Positions 42,717 through 51,899 of a stretch of DNA of 64,000 nucleotides are shown piece by piece (the stretch's first letter is position 1; every line of letters starts with the position of its first letter). The notes beneath the pieces were generated by a model. That model saw only the letters and a list, made by a program, of their open reading frames with translations, searched no databases and was not told the origin of the DNA. This DNA is from Shouchella tritolerans. GTDB taxonomy: Bacteria; Bacillota; Bacilli; Bacillales; Bacillaceae_D. The position numbers and the translations under genes were made by a program. The DNA is taken from NCBI RefSeq assembly GCF_025770735.1, contig NZ_JAODPB010000001.1, positions 930,001-994,000 on the forward strand. Direction: 5' to 3'.

Positions 42717-44322
42717 AACTGTGAACCGCCTGTTCTTGTTTCATTTTTGCATAGATGGTAGCAATGGTATGAACTGCTTTTTTGGCAAAGCGATCGTCGA
42801 TGTGGCCCATTAACGCTAGCTGGAACCAATTGCGTTCGAGCAGATAGGCGCTTTCATAACTGACATGAATGCCGTGTTGTTTGAGACGGTCGCCAAATTC
42901 TCTTGCAGACAAGTGGCCAGAAAGGTCAACTGTAATAATAGCAGGAGAAAAAGACTCGCCGCGTACTACTGTAAAGCCATTCGCTTCTAGTTTAGCCAAT
43001 ATGGACTGGCATAAAGAATCATATGGCGGAGCTGGATGGTTTAGTGCTTCATTTAATGCATACAAGCCATTCGAGCAATGGGTAAACGGTACACTCTCCG
43101 CTTGTTCATATGTGCCAATGTCAAGGTAGGCAGGCAACGAATCATTTACAAAAGCTGGCTCGTCATGAAAGACAAGGGCAAGCCCGGGATAGGCCGCCAA
43201 TCCCTTGCCGCTGACGGAACTGGCAAGCCAGACGCCAGATAAGTCAACAGGAACAGAGCCGAGGCTGCTGCATGCGTCAAGGCATAAACGAACGTCATGT
43301 TTGCCGCAAATCTCTTTGAGACGGTCAAGAGCATACAGGCGTCCCGTCGACGTTTCACAATGGACGGTCCAAAGCCAGCCAATCTCAGAATCGGCCTCTA
43401 GCCATTTTTCAATGTTTTCATAAGAAACTGGGCCAGTTTGGGAATGGGCCAATTGGTCAAATGATAACCCCCACCGCTCTGCTTGCTTGACTAACCGTTC
43501 GCCAAATTCACCGCTTGTGAGAATGACTCCTTTTTGATTTAGCGTTGACAGTTGAGCTGCTACCATCTCATTGGCGAGTGTCCCTGTCCCGACCGCGAGT
43601 TCCACATAATGACCATTTGTTAGCCGAAGTAGCTTTTCTTTCGTTTGTGCCATCACTTGGTGGAATTCTTCGGCCCGATGAGACACAGGAGCCTTGGCCC
43701 AAGCCTCTTGCACAGCTTTCAGTTGTGTGACAGGCCCAGGCAAAAACAACTGCTGGGCAGGCGCTTGCTGCCGTTCCATTAACTTTTGAAACGCTTTGGT
43801 GGAAGCTTTAAAATGTTCTTCTGTTAAATACATCGGTTGGTAACGGGCTTCCTCAGACCCGACAAGCGGCCCAAACGGCACAAAGCCAATCCGCTTATAA
43901 AGCTTTAATTGCCGCGTTGTCCCCGATATAAGGGCCATCGTATACCCTTGTTTTAGACAATAGGAAACGAGTTGCTCGCATAGGCGGTAAAAGACAATCC
44001 CTTTGCGGTATTCTTTTTTGATCGAAAGCAGCCGGATTTCACATAGCTTTTCATCGCTATTTATGTAAGAGTCAAGGTTTTCTAATTTACTGTCTAATGA
44101 AAATGGGCGCGTATCGCGAATAGAAATCATGCCAATGATTTCTTGGCCACGCTTGGCAATAATGTACAGGTTTTCGTCATTAAAACGGTCAACGAGCCTT
44201 TTTTCTGTATTTGGGCGATGCTGCGGGATCTCTTCGACAAAGGTGTCGTAATTTAACTTATGAATTTGATCGAATTCTTCATCTGTATCAGCAATCTTGT
44301 ATGTAATCGCAGATGTGTCCAT
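42709..44322 (-). CDS. GNAT acyltransferase fused to class V aminotransferase
   Basis: 537 residues in two domains. Residues 1 to about 165 form a GNAT/N-acyl-amino-acid-synthase-like domain (FDQIHKLNYDTFVEEIPQH, GMISIRDTRPFSLDSKL, CEIRLLSIKKEYRKG, LYKRIGFVPFG). About 190-535 is a class V PLP enzyme: ELAVGTGTLANEMVAAQL, TVHCETSTGRLY, DACSSLGSVPVDLSG and the PLP lysine in ASSVSGKGLAAYPG, the layout of serine-pyruvate/alanine-glyoxylate transaminases. ATG 44322 follows AAAGGGGC and starts 1 base after the PlsY-like stop. The domain pair suggests formation and acylation of an amino compound; product unknown. Confidence 0.88.
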   Translation of the reverse strand: MDTSAITYKIADTDEEFDQIHKLNYDTFVEEIPQHRPNTEKRLVDRFNDENLYIIAKRGQEIIGMISIRDTRPFSLDSKLENLDSYINSDEKLCEIRLLSIKKEYRKGIVFYRLCEQLVSYCLKQGYTMALISGTTRQLKLYKRIGFVPFGPLVGSEEARYQPMYLTEEHFKASTKAFQKLMERQQAPAQQLFLPGPVTQLKAVQEAWAKAPVSHRAEEFHQVMAQTKEKLLRLTNGHYVELAVGTGTLANEMVAAQLSTLNQKGVILTSGEFGERLVKQAERWGLSFDQLAHSQTGPVSYENIEKWLEADSEIGWLWTVHCETSTGRLYALDRLKEICGKHDVRLCLDACSSLGSVPVDLSGVWLASSVSGKGLAAYPGLALVFHDEPAFVNDSLPAYLDIGTYEQAESVPFTHCSNGLYALNEALNHPAPPYDSLCQSILAKLEANGFTVVRGESFSPAIITVDLSGHLSAREFGDRLKQHGIHVSYESAYLLERNWFQLALMGHIDDRFAKKAVHTIATIYAKMKQEQAVHSYE

Positions 44323-44323
44323 A

Positions 44324-44869
44324 TCAATGCCCCTTTCTGTGAGCAAATAGCACAATCATGAGCAAAAGCGCAAACAAGCCAGCAAGGCTGTATGCAGTTT
44401 GGCAAAGCAGTGTAAGCGGGATCGTACAAATGGCGATCAGGCCTGCCTTCGTAAACGATCGTTTGCAAGCACGCAAGACGGCAAGTGCTAGGCCGCACAC
44501 GACTAAAGCAAGGGGGGCTAGCACAAGCGCAGCCGCCAAATAAACGACGACTCCTTTTCCACCTGAGCGCTGCAATTGCAGCGGCCAAATATGGCCAATG
44601 AGAATGGCCAAAGCCATTGCACCAATAACGATATCAGAAACGTCAAGCCACATTCTCCCTATGGCTAATGGAATAATTGTTTTTAACGCATCGATCGCGA
44701 CTGTGCCGATAAAGGCCTTTTTGCCAAAAATGCGTCCGGCATTTCGTGCCCCAGCATTCGCGCTTCCCAAAGTGCGGATGTCTTGTTTGTATTTCATATG
44801 TCCGATATAGTAAGCCCCGTTTATACAGCCACATGCATAGGATACAGCAACGAGTAGGAAAAATGCCAT
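44324..44869 (-). CDS. PlsY-family (glycerol-3-phosphate acyltransferase-like) membrane protein
   Basis: 181 residues with about five membrane segments. PlsY hallmarks: YACGCINGAYYIG at the N-terminus, LGSANAGARNAGR (motif 1, usually GSxNxGATN), GHIWPLQLQRSGGKGVVVYLA (motif 2, G-H-x-x-P with GGKGV). PlsY moves an acyl group from acyl-phosphate to glycerol-3-phosphate at the membrane. Motif changes (GARN for GATN, RSGGKGV for FKGGKGV) and the short C-terminus suggest a specialised paralogue rather than the housekeeping enzyme. First gene of the three-gene operon. Confidence 0.82.
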   Translation of the reverse strand: MAFFLLVAVSYACGCINGAYYIGHMKYKQDIRTLGSANAGARNAGRIFGKKAFIGTVAIDALKTIIPLAIGRMWLDVSDIVIGAMALAILIGHIWPLQLQRSGGKGVVVYLAAALVLAPLALVVCGLALAVLRACKRSFTKAGLIAICTIPLTLLCQTAYSLAGLFALLLMIVLFAHRKGH

Positions 44870-45235
44870 GGAATCGCCCTTTTATAGAGAAGATAGTAAT
44901 TTTTACCGTTTTATCATATCACACTCTATGAAAAGGATTAAGAACCTTTCTAAAAGATAGGTTGTTTTTGAAAGATGAAATGACACATTGCCTTCTTGTA
45001 CGAACTGGAAAAATAGAGGAGATTCAATAGAAGCATCTGTAGCCATGCTCGATGAATCGTTTGTCCATCGCTAGTTTGAAAGAAGAAAAGCCTAACAACT
45101 ATAGCCCCATACGATGTGTTAAACTAGAAAAAAGGAGGGGCTTTAGATGCCATACGTAAAGCTGACATGAGTCTAACCTAAATGATCACATTTTTTTGAT
45201 AGCACTACTAAGAAAGATCATTAGGAGGACAAAAT
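44870..45235. other. Intergenic region with a 7-codon open frame
   Basis: No normal gene. At 45147-45170 a perfect AAAGGAGGGG site precedes ATG and a 7-codon frame (MPYVKLT, stop). It recalls the N-terminus of 4-oxalocrotonate tautomerases (Pro after Met) cut short by a stop, or could be a leader peptide. Further on, AATGATC (45181-45187) and GATCATT could pair upstream of the serine-hydrolase gene. Confidence 0.35.
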
Positions 45236-46252
45236 ATGATGGAAACGATCAAACAAGTAGTGAAAGAAACAGCAAAAGCAGAAACTTTTGCTGGTACTTA
45301 TTACTTAGCTACTCCAGAAGGCACCGTAACAGACAGTTTTGGCTTTGCCAACCGAGCCGAACAAATCCCTAACCAAACGAATACCCGCTACGGCATGGCA
45401 TCAGGCACAAAGTTACTAACCGCGATTGCGGTTTGCCAACTAGCTGACTCAGGAAAGTTGCCCTTAGATAGCAAATTGGCCGATTGTTTAGAAATCGATA
45501 ACTTAGGGTTCGACCCTGAAATAACGGTGCATCAACTGTTGACCCATACTTCCGGGATTGCCGATTATTTTGACGAAGAAGTCATGGACGACTACGAGGA
45601 GCTTTGGCAGCAAACGCCTGTTTACCAGATGAGAAAGGGAAAAGATTTTTTGCCACTTTTCCAACAACAAGAAATGAAAGAGAAGCCAGGAACCACATTC
45701 CGTTACAACAATTCTGGCTACATTGTTCTCGGCCTTGTCGTTGAGCAGGCAAGCGGGCTTCCGTTTAGCGACTATGTTGAAAAGGCGATTTTTCAACAAG
45801 CAGGCATGACTAGGTCCGGTTTTTTCGAAATGGATGCTCTGCCAGAAGGCGCTGCTCTTGGCTACATTGACGAAGAAAATGGCAAATGGCGCACAAATGT
45901 ATTTTCTGTTCCAGCTAAAGGAGGGGCTGACGGGGGCGCTTATGTGACAGCACCAGAAATGGCGAAGCTATGGCAAGAGTTAGGCGCAGGCAAGCTCATG
46001 TCTAAGGAAATGGTTGCTACGCTGTTGGCACCTCATGTACAAGTCGAAGGCGATCTTTTTTACGGCTATGGCGGGTACATGAAGGGCGAGGCTGGCCGCG
46101 TAAACAAACATATTTTTATGGGCTATGATCCAGGAGTCAATTTCCGAATGGCTTGTTACCCTGAAACAGGGCATGTGCTCGTTGTATGTTCGAACAACTC
46201 TGACGGTGCATTCGCACTGCAGACGGCGATCGAAACCGCGCTTTTCACATAA
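45236..46252 (+). CDS. Beta-lactamase-family serine hydrolase (penicillin-binding-protein-like)
   Basis: 338 residues of the class C beta-lactamase/AmpH/D-aminopeptidase fold. Catalytic motif SxxK is MASGTKLL (Ser and Lys), YxN is RYNNSGY, and the third motif region is GYDPGVNFRMA (normally HTG, here altered). No signal peptide is seen, so it is probably cytoplasmic; such proteins are esterases or peptidases more often than resistance enzymes. Start ATG ATG follows AGGAGGACAAA. Confidence 0.9.
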   Translation: MMETIKQVVKETAKAETFAGTYYLATPEGTVTDSFGFANRAEQIPNQTNTRYGMASGTKLLTAIAVCQLADSGKLPLDSKLADCLEIDNLGFDPEITVHQLLTHTSGIADYFDEEVMDDYEELWQQTPVYQMRKGKDFLPLFQQQEMKEKPGTTFRYNNSGYIVLGLVVEQASGLPFSDYVEKAIFQQAGMTRSGFFEMDALPEGAALGYIDEENGKWRTNVFSVPAKGGADGGAYVTAPEMAKLWQELGAGKLMSKEMVATLLAPHVQVEGDLFYGYGGYMKGEAGRVNKHIFMGYDPGVNFRMACYPETGHVLVVCSNNSDGAFALQTAIETALFT

Positions 46253-46382
46253 GGACTTATGAGGTTCTCTCCGTGTTTAGGCATTGTTTGAAAGCGATAA
46301 AAAGCAAATAAGCGGGCGGGGCAAACACAACGGCTTTAAGCTCGCTTGTAACATGTAACAAACATAGAATTCCGAAATAGCC

Positions 46383-46409
46383 CCTCCCCCCTACATAGGG
46401 GGAGGTTTT
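46383..46409 (+). terminator. Terminator after the serine hydrolase gene
   Basis: CCTCCCCC/GGGGGAGG around a short loop followed by TTTTC, 130 bases after the stop and just before the PhzF-like gene. Confidence 0.7.
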
Positions 46410-46432
46410 CTTAGGTGGTGGGAGGAAGAAAG

Positions 46433-47323
46433 ATGAAACATATACAAGTATGGCATTACGAAGCGTTCAGCAGACAGAAAGGAAAAGGAAACCCTGCTGG
46501 CGTTGTCTTTGAAGGAGATGCGTTAGAAGAAAGGAACATGCAAGAAATCGCTAAAAAGGTTGGCTTTAACGAAACGGCTTTTGTTCTTCACTCCGATGTG
46601 GCAGATTTACGCTTGCGCTATTTCACGCCAGGACATGAAATGGATTTGTGTGGCCACGGTACGGTTGCCGCATTGCAAGCGCTTGTCGAGGCTGGAACGA
46701 TTGACAAGCAAACAAAACTTACCCTCGAAACAAAAGCGGGCATTTTAAACATGGAGTTGGAAACAAAGGCAGGGCAGTTAATGATTGCGATGGAACAGGC
46801 AGCTCCTCAATTTGAACGCTTCAATGGATCAGCTGCTAAACTGGCGGAAGCACTTGGCTTGTCTCCATCCGATTTAGACAGCCGACTGCCGATTATGTAC
46901 GGCAGCACAGGCACTTGGACGCTTCTCGTGCCGATAAAAAGCATTCACGCTTTTTCGCAAATGAAGCCGCAAAACCGTGAATTTCCAGCGATTTTAACAG
47001 AGAAGCCCCGTTGTTCAGTCCATCCCTTTTGTGTGGAAACGATCGACCCAGACGCCGATCTTCATGGCCGCCACTTTTCATCTCCATATTCAGGCACGAT
47101 CGAAGACCCAGTCACGGGGACGGCGTCTGGTGTAATGGGTGCTTACGGGACAACGTATATTGACAACAGCAAACAGGAGTGGCTCGTCGAACAAGGGCAA
47201 GAAATCGGCAAAGATGGGCGCGTTCTTGTCGTTGTTAAGACGGACAAGAACGGCAAGCCTCATGTCTCGATTAAAGGGGAAGGCGTTTACGTTGACAGCT
47301 TCATGGTCGAAATAGGTGACTAG
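46433..47323 (+). CDS. PhzF-family isomerase/epimerase-like protein
   Basis: 296 residues. The PhzF signature is complete: KGNPAGVVFEGD, KKVGFNETAFVL (catalytic Glu), LRYFTPGHEMDLCGHGTVAAL, and EDPVTGTASGVMGAYG in the second half. Family members are two-lobed isomerases; PhzF itself isomerises a phenazine precursor, but most have unknown substrates. ATG 46433 follows GGGAGGAAG. The gene stands alone between two terminators. Confidence 0.92.
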   Translation: MKHIQVWHYEAFSRQKGKGNPAGVVFEGDALEERNMQEIAKKVGFNETAFVLHSDVADLRLRYFTPGHEMDLCGHGTVAALQALVEAGTIDKQTKLTLETKAGILNMELETKAGQLMIAMEQAAPQFERFNGSAAKLAEALGLSPSDLDSRLPIMYGSTGTWTLLVPIKSIHAFSQMKPQNREFPAILTEKPRCSVHPFCVETIDPDADLHGRHFSSPYSGTIEDPVTGTASGVMGAYGTTYIDNSKQEWLVEQGQEIGKDGRVLVVVKTDKNGKPHVSIKGEGVYVDSFMVEIGD

Positions 47324-47413
47324 CTAAGCAATGGCTGAAAAGGCACTTCTTGTTTCTGGTGGATGATTCTTCTACCCTCTACTGATCCCCTTTGCAGGAA
47401 AACGAGCTATAGT

Positions 47414-47448
47414 ATGACTGAAGGTATGACAGCACCTTCAGTCATTTT
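47414..47448 (+). terminator. Terminator of the PhzF-like gene
   Basis: Perfect 12-bp stem ATGACTGAAGGT/ACCTTCAGTCAT with an 8-base loop followed by TTTT. Confidence 0.85.
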
Positions 47449-47470
47449 ATTCACGTTTCCGCTTATCCCT

Positions 47471-47848
47471 TCATTTCGGCACTGCTTTTTCGATCGAAAG
47501 TCGTCCAAACCATTGGTGGCGGTGGCTGGAAATGAAGCGATACGCTGCCGTTCCAACGATCTCTACCAAGGAAAAGGAAAGCAATGGAGTGAGCCAGGCT
47601 AGTGCTGGCAGGCGGGAGAGGACTTTACTTATAGCTTGGAAACCAATCGATACTTGGCCTTCTTTTGACAGGACATAGATTTCGTCATACATGTCTACAT
47701 AGCGGGCTGCTTTTTTTCGTGTTGTCTCGCTTACGGACTGGACAGGGAACCAACGAAGTTCCCTGTTCCAGTCTAGTTTCATAACGACTTTTTTCACGGC
47801 TCGGCACAACGGGCATTGGGCGTCATAAAAGACAATATCGGTTTTCAT
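47471..47848 (-). CDS. DCC (DUF393) family thioredoxin-like protein
   Basis: 125 residues. The name-giving motif is VFYDAQCPLC (CxxC redox pair, DCC usually D-x-x-C-P-L-C) at the N-terminus; the later WFPVQS, VLSKEGQVSIGFQAI and YRFISSHRH blocks match the family. Thioredoxin-like fold, role not known. ATG 47848 with GAGGTGAG upstream is chosen over GTG 47854. Confidence 0.88.
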   Translation of the reverse strand: MKTDIVFYDAQCPLCRAVKKVVMKLDWNRELRWFPVQSVSETTRKKAARYVDMYDEIYVLSKEGQVSIGFQAISKVLSRLPALAWLTPLLSFSLVEIVGTAAYRFISSHRHQWFGRLSIEKAVPK

Positions 47849-47899
47849 GTCCACTCACCTCAACAACCGTATTGCCGAAAACCGTCCAAGTTAAACACA

Positions 47900-48907
47900 T
47901 TACACGGGTTGCGCGCTTTTTAAGAAAATACGGCGCCCTTCTGTGGCCGATTGCAGCGCAGCTTCATTGATTTGCGTTAAGCGGAGCATATCCTCTCGTG
48001 TAATATGCGGCTTTTTGCCATCTTTGATTTCCGCAACCCATTGGGCGATTGCGCTTGGTCCAGGCTCTGGTAGTGTCGGCGTTTGCCAAGATCCGTCGCC
48101 AAGTTGGCTGGAACGGATGCGGACTGAGCGGTCTTCAACGAGCAAACTGCCTTCTGTACCATGCAACTCAAGCAAAAATGGGCTGGAACTACCAATAAAG
48201 CCGGCTTCGATAATACCGCTTGCGCCAGAATCATAGCGGACGATGACTGAGGTATGGTCTTCGACTTCACGCTCGGTGAACGAAACCATTTCGCACATGA
48301 CAGACGCTGCTTCGCCAGCAAGGCGGTTTGTTAAATAAATCGGATGGGCACCTAAGTCAATTAAGGCGCCGCCTCCGCATTGGTTTTTGTCATAGAAGTG
48401 AGGAGGCAGCCACCCGTCTGGATGCGTGTCTGTTGGCAAGGCGCCGCCATGTTCAAGCCGGCAACGGATGGACGTCAATTGGCCAAGCCAGCCGTTATCA
48501 AGTGCTTGTTGGGCATAGATGTAAGACGGGTCATTTAAACGAGGCAATGACAGCATTAACGAGACATTGTTTTTATCTACAGCTTCAAAGATAGCGATAC
48601 AGTCTTCCTCTGTAAGCGCTAACACTTTTTCGGAAAAAATATGCTTTTTTGCAGCGGCACAAGCAAGAATTACATCTTTGTGCATGGAAGTAGGCGTGTC
48701 GACAATCACCCCGTCGATTTGATCTTGGGCAAGCAATTCATTTAAATCTTCGAAAAAATCAACCTCTAACTCCTTCGCCCACTGTCTTCCCCGTTCTCGT
48801 TCTTCATCCCAGACAGCAACGACAGATAAATCAGGGTTCTCCAGTGCTTGGCGGGCATAATCATTGGCATGGACATGCCAGCGGCTTAACAATGCAACTT
48901 GAATCAT
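47900..48907 (-). CDS. Gfo/Idh/MocA oxidoreductase, divergent dinucleotide loop
   Basis: 335 residues. The usual GxGxxG loop at the N-terminus is replaced by VALLSRWHVHANDYA, a variant typical of one Gfo/Idh subgroup; the C-terminal domain and KHIFSEKVLALTEED (equivalent of the EKP motif, with the catalytic lysine kept) confirm the family, as do GGGALIDLGAHPIYL and the substrate domain. NAD(P)-dependent sugar dehydrogenation is expected; substrate unknown. Start ATG has GAGGAGGAGTAC upstream. Follows an AraC-family gene on the same strand by 55 bases. Confidence 0.85.
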   Translation of the reverse strand: MIQVALLSRWHVHANDYARQALENPDLSVVAVWDEERERGRQWAKELEVDFFEDLNELLAQDQIDGVIVDTPTSMHKDVILACAAAKKHIFSEKVLALTEEDCIAIFEAVDKNNVSLMLSLPRLNDPSYIYAQQALDNGWLGQLTSIRCRLEHGGALPTDTHPDGWLPPHFYDKNQCGGGALIDLGAHPIYLTNRLAGEAASVMCEMVSFTEREVEDHTSVIVRYDSGASGIIEAGFIGSSSPFLLELHGTEGSLLVEDRSVRIRSSQLGDGSWQTPTLPEPGPSAIAQWVAEIKDGKKPHITREDMLRLTQINEAALQSATEGRRIFLKSAQPV

Positions 48908-48962
48908 TGTACTCCTCCTCAGCAGTTAATACAGTCCATACTAGAGAGTCAGTTAATTGCTG

Positions 48963-49889
48963 TCAAGACAAAAAAGTTTCATTTTTATCAAACACGCTTT
49001 GTTGAAGACGCTTTTTAAAGCGTAAAGGTGAGAGATGTTTAGCTTGTTTAAAATGCTGGATAAAATAGCTTGTGCTCGAATAGCCGACGCTCACCGCTAC
49101 CTCTGTAATGCTTAAATCGGTCGTCGTTAATAGTTTCTCCGCTTCTGTGATTCGAATGTAGTTCAGCAGTTCAGTGAACGAACGCCCGGTAATGCTTTTG
49201 ATTTTTCGAGAAAAATAGCTATAGCTTAAATTGCATGTAGCTGCTGCTTGTTTTGCCGTCAGCGCTGTAGCGTAGTGGCTTTCTAATAATTGGAACACTT
49301 GCCGCATAAGCTGGAAATCGCTGTCATTGATCGATTCCGTCCCAACAGAAATGCCTGATTGGCGCCAATGGCGTAAAACCGCTAAAAAAATCGTGCAAAT
49401 ATGAATCCGGATCGCAAAGTCATAGCCGTAATCCTTGTGTGAAAATTCGTCATTGATTTTTGTAATCGTTGCTGGAATGACGGTGCTTGCCATTTCCCTG
49501 CTTTTTAGCAGTGTTTGCGGGCTTGACTTTGACATCGTAAAAGGAAATACGTACTTAGACTCAAAAATCGAGCGTGATGTAGAATACAAGACCTCAGGAT
49601 CAAGTTTAATCACAAGGTATTCGACATTTTCACCGCTCTCTGCCCATATTGCATGGACTTCGTTGGAGTTGATAATCACTAAGTCGCCTTTCTCCATAAG
49701 GAACGGTTGCCCGCTCACAAAAACGCGGGCGCGCCCAGAAAACGAATAGAGCAGTTCAATGGCGTCATGAAAATGGGGGCTGGCAATTCGTCGGTTTGGT
49801 TCGCTTGTTTGCATATGGCAGTGGATCGGCTCCCGAATGTCATTTCCACTTGGCAATTGTTCTTTGTAAGCATCTAATTGCGTGAACAT
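48963..49889 (-). CDS. AraC-family regulator with N-terminal cupin
   Basis: 308 residues. Cupin sensing domain (SPHFHDAIELLYSFSGRARVFVSGQPFLMEKGDLVIINSNEVHA, about 45-95) and C-terminal AraC double HTH (ALTAKQAAATCNLSYSYFSRKIKSITGRSFTELL ... SITEVAVSVGYSSTSYFIQHFKQA). ATG 49889 follows AAGGAGAGATAGG. Divergent from the isomerase-oxidoreductase-ABC operon, which it probably activates; AATTGA/TCAATT symmetric boxes (49921-49949) lie in the shared region. Confidence 0.9.
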   Translation of the reverse strand: MFTQLDAYKEQLPSGNDIREPIHCHMQTSEPNRRIASPHFHDAIELLYSFSGRARVFVSGQPFLMEKGDLVIINSNEVHAIWAESGENVEYLVIKLDPEVLYSTSRSIFESKYVFPFTMSKSSPQTLLKSREMASTVIPATITKINDEFSHKDYGYDFAIRIHICTIFLAVLRHWRQSGISVGTESINDSDFQLMRQVFQLLESHYATALTAKQAAATCNLSYSYFSRKIKSITGRSFTELLNYIRITEAEKLLTTTDLSITEVAVSVGYSSTSYFIQHFKQAKHLSPLRFKKRLQQSVFDKNETFLS

Positions 49890-50011
49890 CCTATCTCTCC
49901 TTATGACAAACATTTAATATAATTGAATAGTTCTAGTATATAATCAATTGAGCCGAACATGGTACGATTTTTTCGAAAGAATTCAGAAAACGGTAAAGGT
50001 GGTGTGCGAAC

Positions 50012-50758
50012 ATGGCTCGAATTGGCTTGCAATTGTATTCCGTTAAAGAACGGTGTGCCGCTGATTTTTTTGGCACATTAGACGAGGTCGCGAGGTCAGG
50101 GTATGAAGGTGTTGAATTTGCCGGATATTTTGGCAAAAGCAGCAAGGAGTTAAAAAAGAGGTTAGCAGATAACCAACTCGTTGCGGCGGGGAGCCATATA
50201 TCGATCGAACAACTGACAGATCAGTTGGATGAAGTGATTGCTTATGCAAACGAAATTGAAAGCCCTTACATTATTTGCCCTGGCTTGCCTGAGCCTTATC
50301 GGGACAGCGCCGATGCTTATAAACGTACAGGAGAGCTGTTGACGAAAATCGGTGAAAAGGCAGCAGCGGCCAATATTGCGTTCGGCTATCACAACCATGA
50401 CATCGAACTTACCCAATTTGAAGGCGAATACGGACTTGATCTGTTATTTGCCGCTGCGGACCCACGTTATCTGTTTATGGAGCTTGATACGTTCTGGCTG
50501 GAAGCAACGGGGCAGAAGTCCATTGACTGGATTCACCGTTATAAAGACCGGATTAAAATTTTGCATATGAAAGATATGAACAACCTACAGGAATTGCGCA
50601 ATGTTGAAGTTGGCAGCGGCATAATGGATTTTCACGGGATTCATGCAGCCGCAAAGCAGCACGGTGTCGACTGGTACACGGTTGAACAAGAGCAGTTTGA
50701 CAAAGATGAGTTTGAATCAATTAAAGAAAGCGCCCAATTTTTGCATTCATTACGATAA
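50012..50758 (+). CDS. Sugar phosphate isomerase/epimerase (AP_endonuc_2 TIM barrel)
   Basis: 248-residue TIM barrel of the xylose-isomerase-like superfamily. Metal-binding residues are expected in GYEGVEFAGYF, AFGYHNHDIELTQ (His pair), LFMELDTFWLEATG (Glu, Asp), ILHMKDM (His) and TVEQEQFD (Glu), which is the standard layout. Members act as epimerases, keto-sugar isomerases or 3-keto-glycoside eliminases. First gene of an operon; the start follows AAAGGTGGTGTG. Confidence 0.9.
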   Translation: MARIGLQLYSVKERCAADFFGTLDEVARSGYEGVEFAGYFGKSSKELKKRLADNQLVAAGSHISIEQLTDQLDEVIAYANEIESPYIICPGLPEPYRDSADAYKRTGELLTKIGEKAAAANIAFGYHNHDIELTQFEGEYGLDLLFAAADPRYLFMELDTFWLEATGQKSIDWIHRYKDRIKILHMKDMNNLQELRNVEVGSGIMDFHGIHAAAKQHGVDWYTVEQEQFDKDEFESIKESAQFLHSLR

Positions 50759-50772
50759 AAGGAGCGATTGAA

Positions 50773-51885
50773 ATGGAAGAGCGGACAGTAAGAATTGGCA
50801 TTATTGGTTGCGGAGGCATTGCCAATGGCAAACAAATGCCGAGTTTGGCTAAAGTGAAAGGCGTCGAAATGGTGGCGTTTTGTGACATTATTAAAGAAAG
50901 GGCAGAGAAAGCGGCGGAAACGTACGGCAGCGAAGGCGCGAATGTGTATACCGATTACACCGAGCTATTGAAGGATTCGTCGATTGAAGTCATCCATGTG
51001 TGTACGCCTAATAAGTCCCATGCGCCAATCAGCATTGCAGCGATGGAAGCAGGCAAGCATGTGCTGTGCGAAAAGCCAATGGCGAAAACGGCCGCTGAAG
51101 CACGGCAAATGGTGGAGACAGCAAAGCGCACAGGCAAAAAGCTAACAATCGGCTATGACAACCGTTACCGCAATGACTCCCTTTATTTGAAGGAGCTTGT
51201 GGAACAAGGCGAGCTAGGCGACATTTACTTTGCGAAAGCACATGCCGTGCGGCGTCGTGCGGTACCGACGTGGGGCGTCTTTTTAAACGAGGAAGAACAA
51301 GGGGGCGGCCCGTTAATTGACATCGGTACCCATGCCCTAGATTTAACGTTATGGACGATGAATAACTACAACGTTAAAAGCGTTGTCGGCAATGTTTACT
51401 ACAAGCTGTCGAATACAGAAAATGCGGCCAATGCTTTTGGCCCGTGGGATCCAAAAGAGTTTACTGTCGAAGATTCGGCATTTGCGTTTATTACGATGGA
51501 AAATGGCGCAACGATTACATTGGAGGCAAGCTGGGCCCTTAATACGCTTGATGTGGATGAAGCAAAAACGACATTGTGTGGCACGAAAGCAGGCGCAGAT
51601 ATGCGTGACGGTTTGCGGATCAACGGCGAAAAATTAAGCCGCCTATACGTAACGAAGCCAGATTTAAACGCTGGCGGAGTCGCCTATTATGAAGGCGGCG
51701 CAGAAAGCCAAGCAGACAAGGAAGCGCGCCTTTGGATTGAGGCGATTCGCAACGGCACGGAGCCACTCGTAAAAGCGGAACAAGCGCTTGTTGTCAGTGA
51801 AATTTTGGAAGCGATTTATCAATCAGCGAAAACAGGCAAAACCATTTATTTTGATGAGGCCAATGTACCTGCGACGACCAATTAA
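50773..51885 (+). CDS. Gfo/Idh/MocA family oxidoreductase
   Basis: 370 residues. NAD(P)-binding loop RIGIIGCGGIANGKQMPSL, catalytic-lysine motif CEKPMAKTAAEARQM, substrate-domain block GGGPLIDIGTHALDLTLW with the histidine. Typical sugar or inositol dehydrogenase fold. The gene is 14 bases after the isomerase gene with GGAGCGATTGAA before ATG, indicating paired action on one substrate. Confidence 0.93.
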   Translation: MEERTVRIGIIGCGGIANGKQMPSLAKVKGVEMVAFCDIIKERAEKAAETYGSEGANVYTDYTELLKDSSIEVIHVCTPNKSHAPISIAAMEAGKHVLCEKPMAKTAAEARQMVETAKRTGKKLTIGYDNRYRNDSLYLKELVEQGELGDIYFAKAHAVRRRAVPTWGVFLNEEEQGGGPLIDIGTHALDLTLWTMNNYNVKSVVGNVYYKLSNTENAANAFGPWDPKEFTVEDSAFAFITMENGATITLEASWALNTLDVDEAKTTLCGTKAGADMRDGLRINGEKLSRLYVTKPDLNAGGVAYYEGGAESQADKEARLWIEAIRNGTEPLVKAEQALVVSEILEAIYQSAKTGKTIYFDEANVPATTN

Positions 51886-51899
51886 TGGAGGTGCCAATC

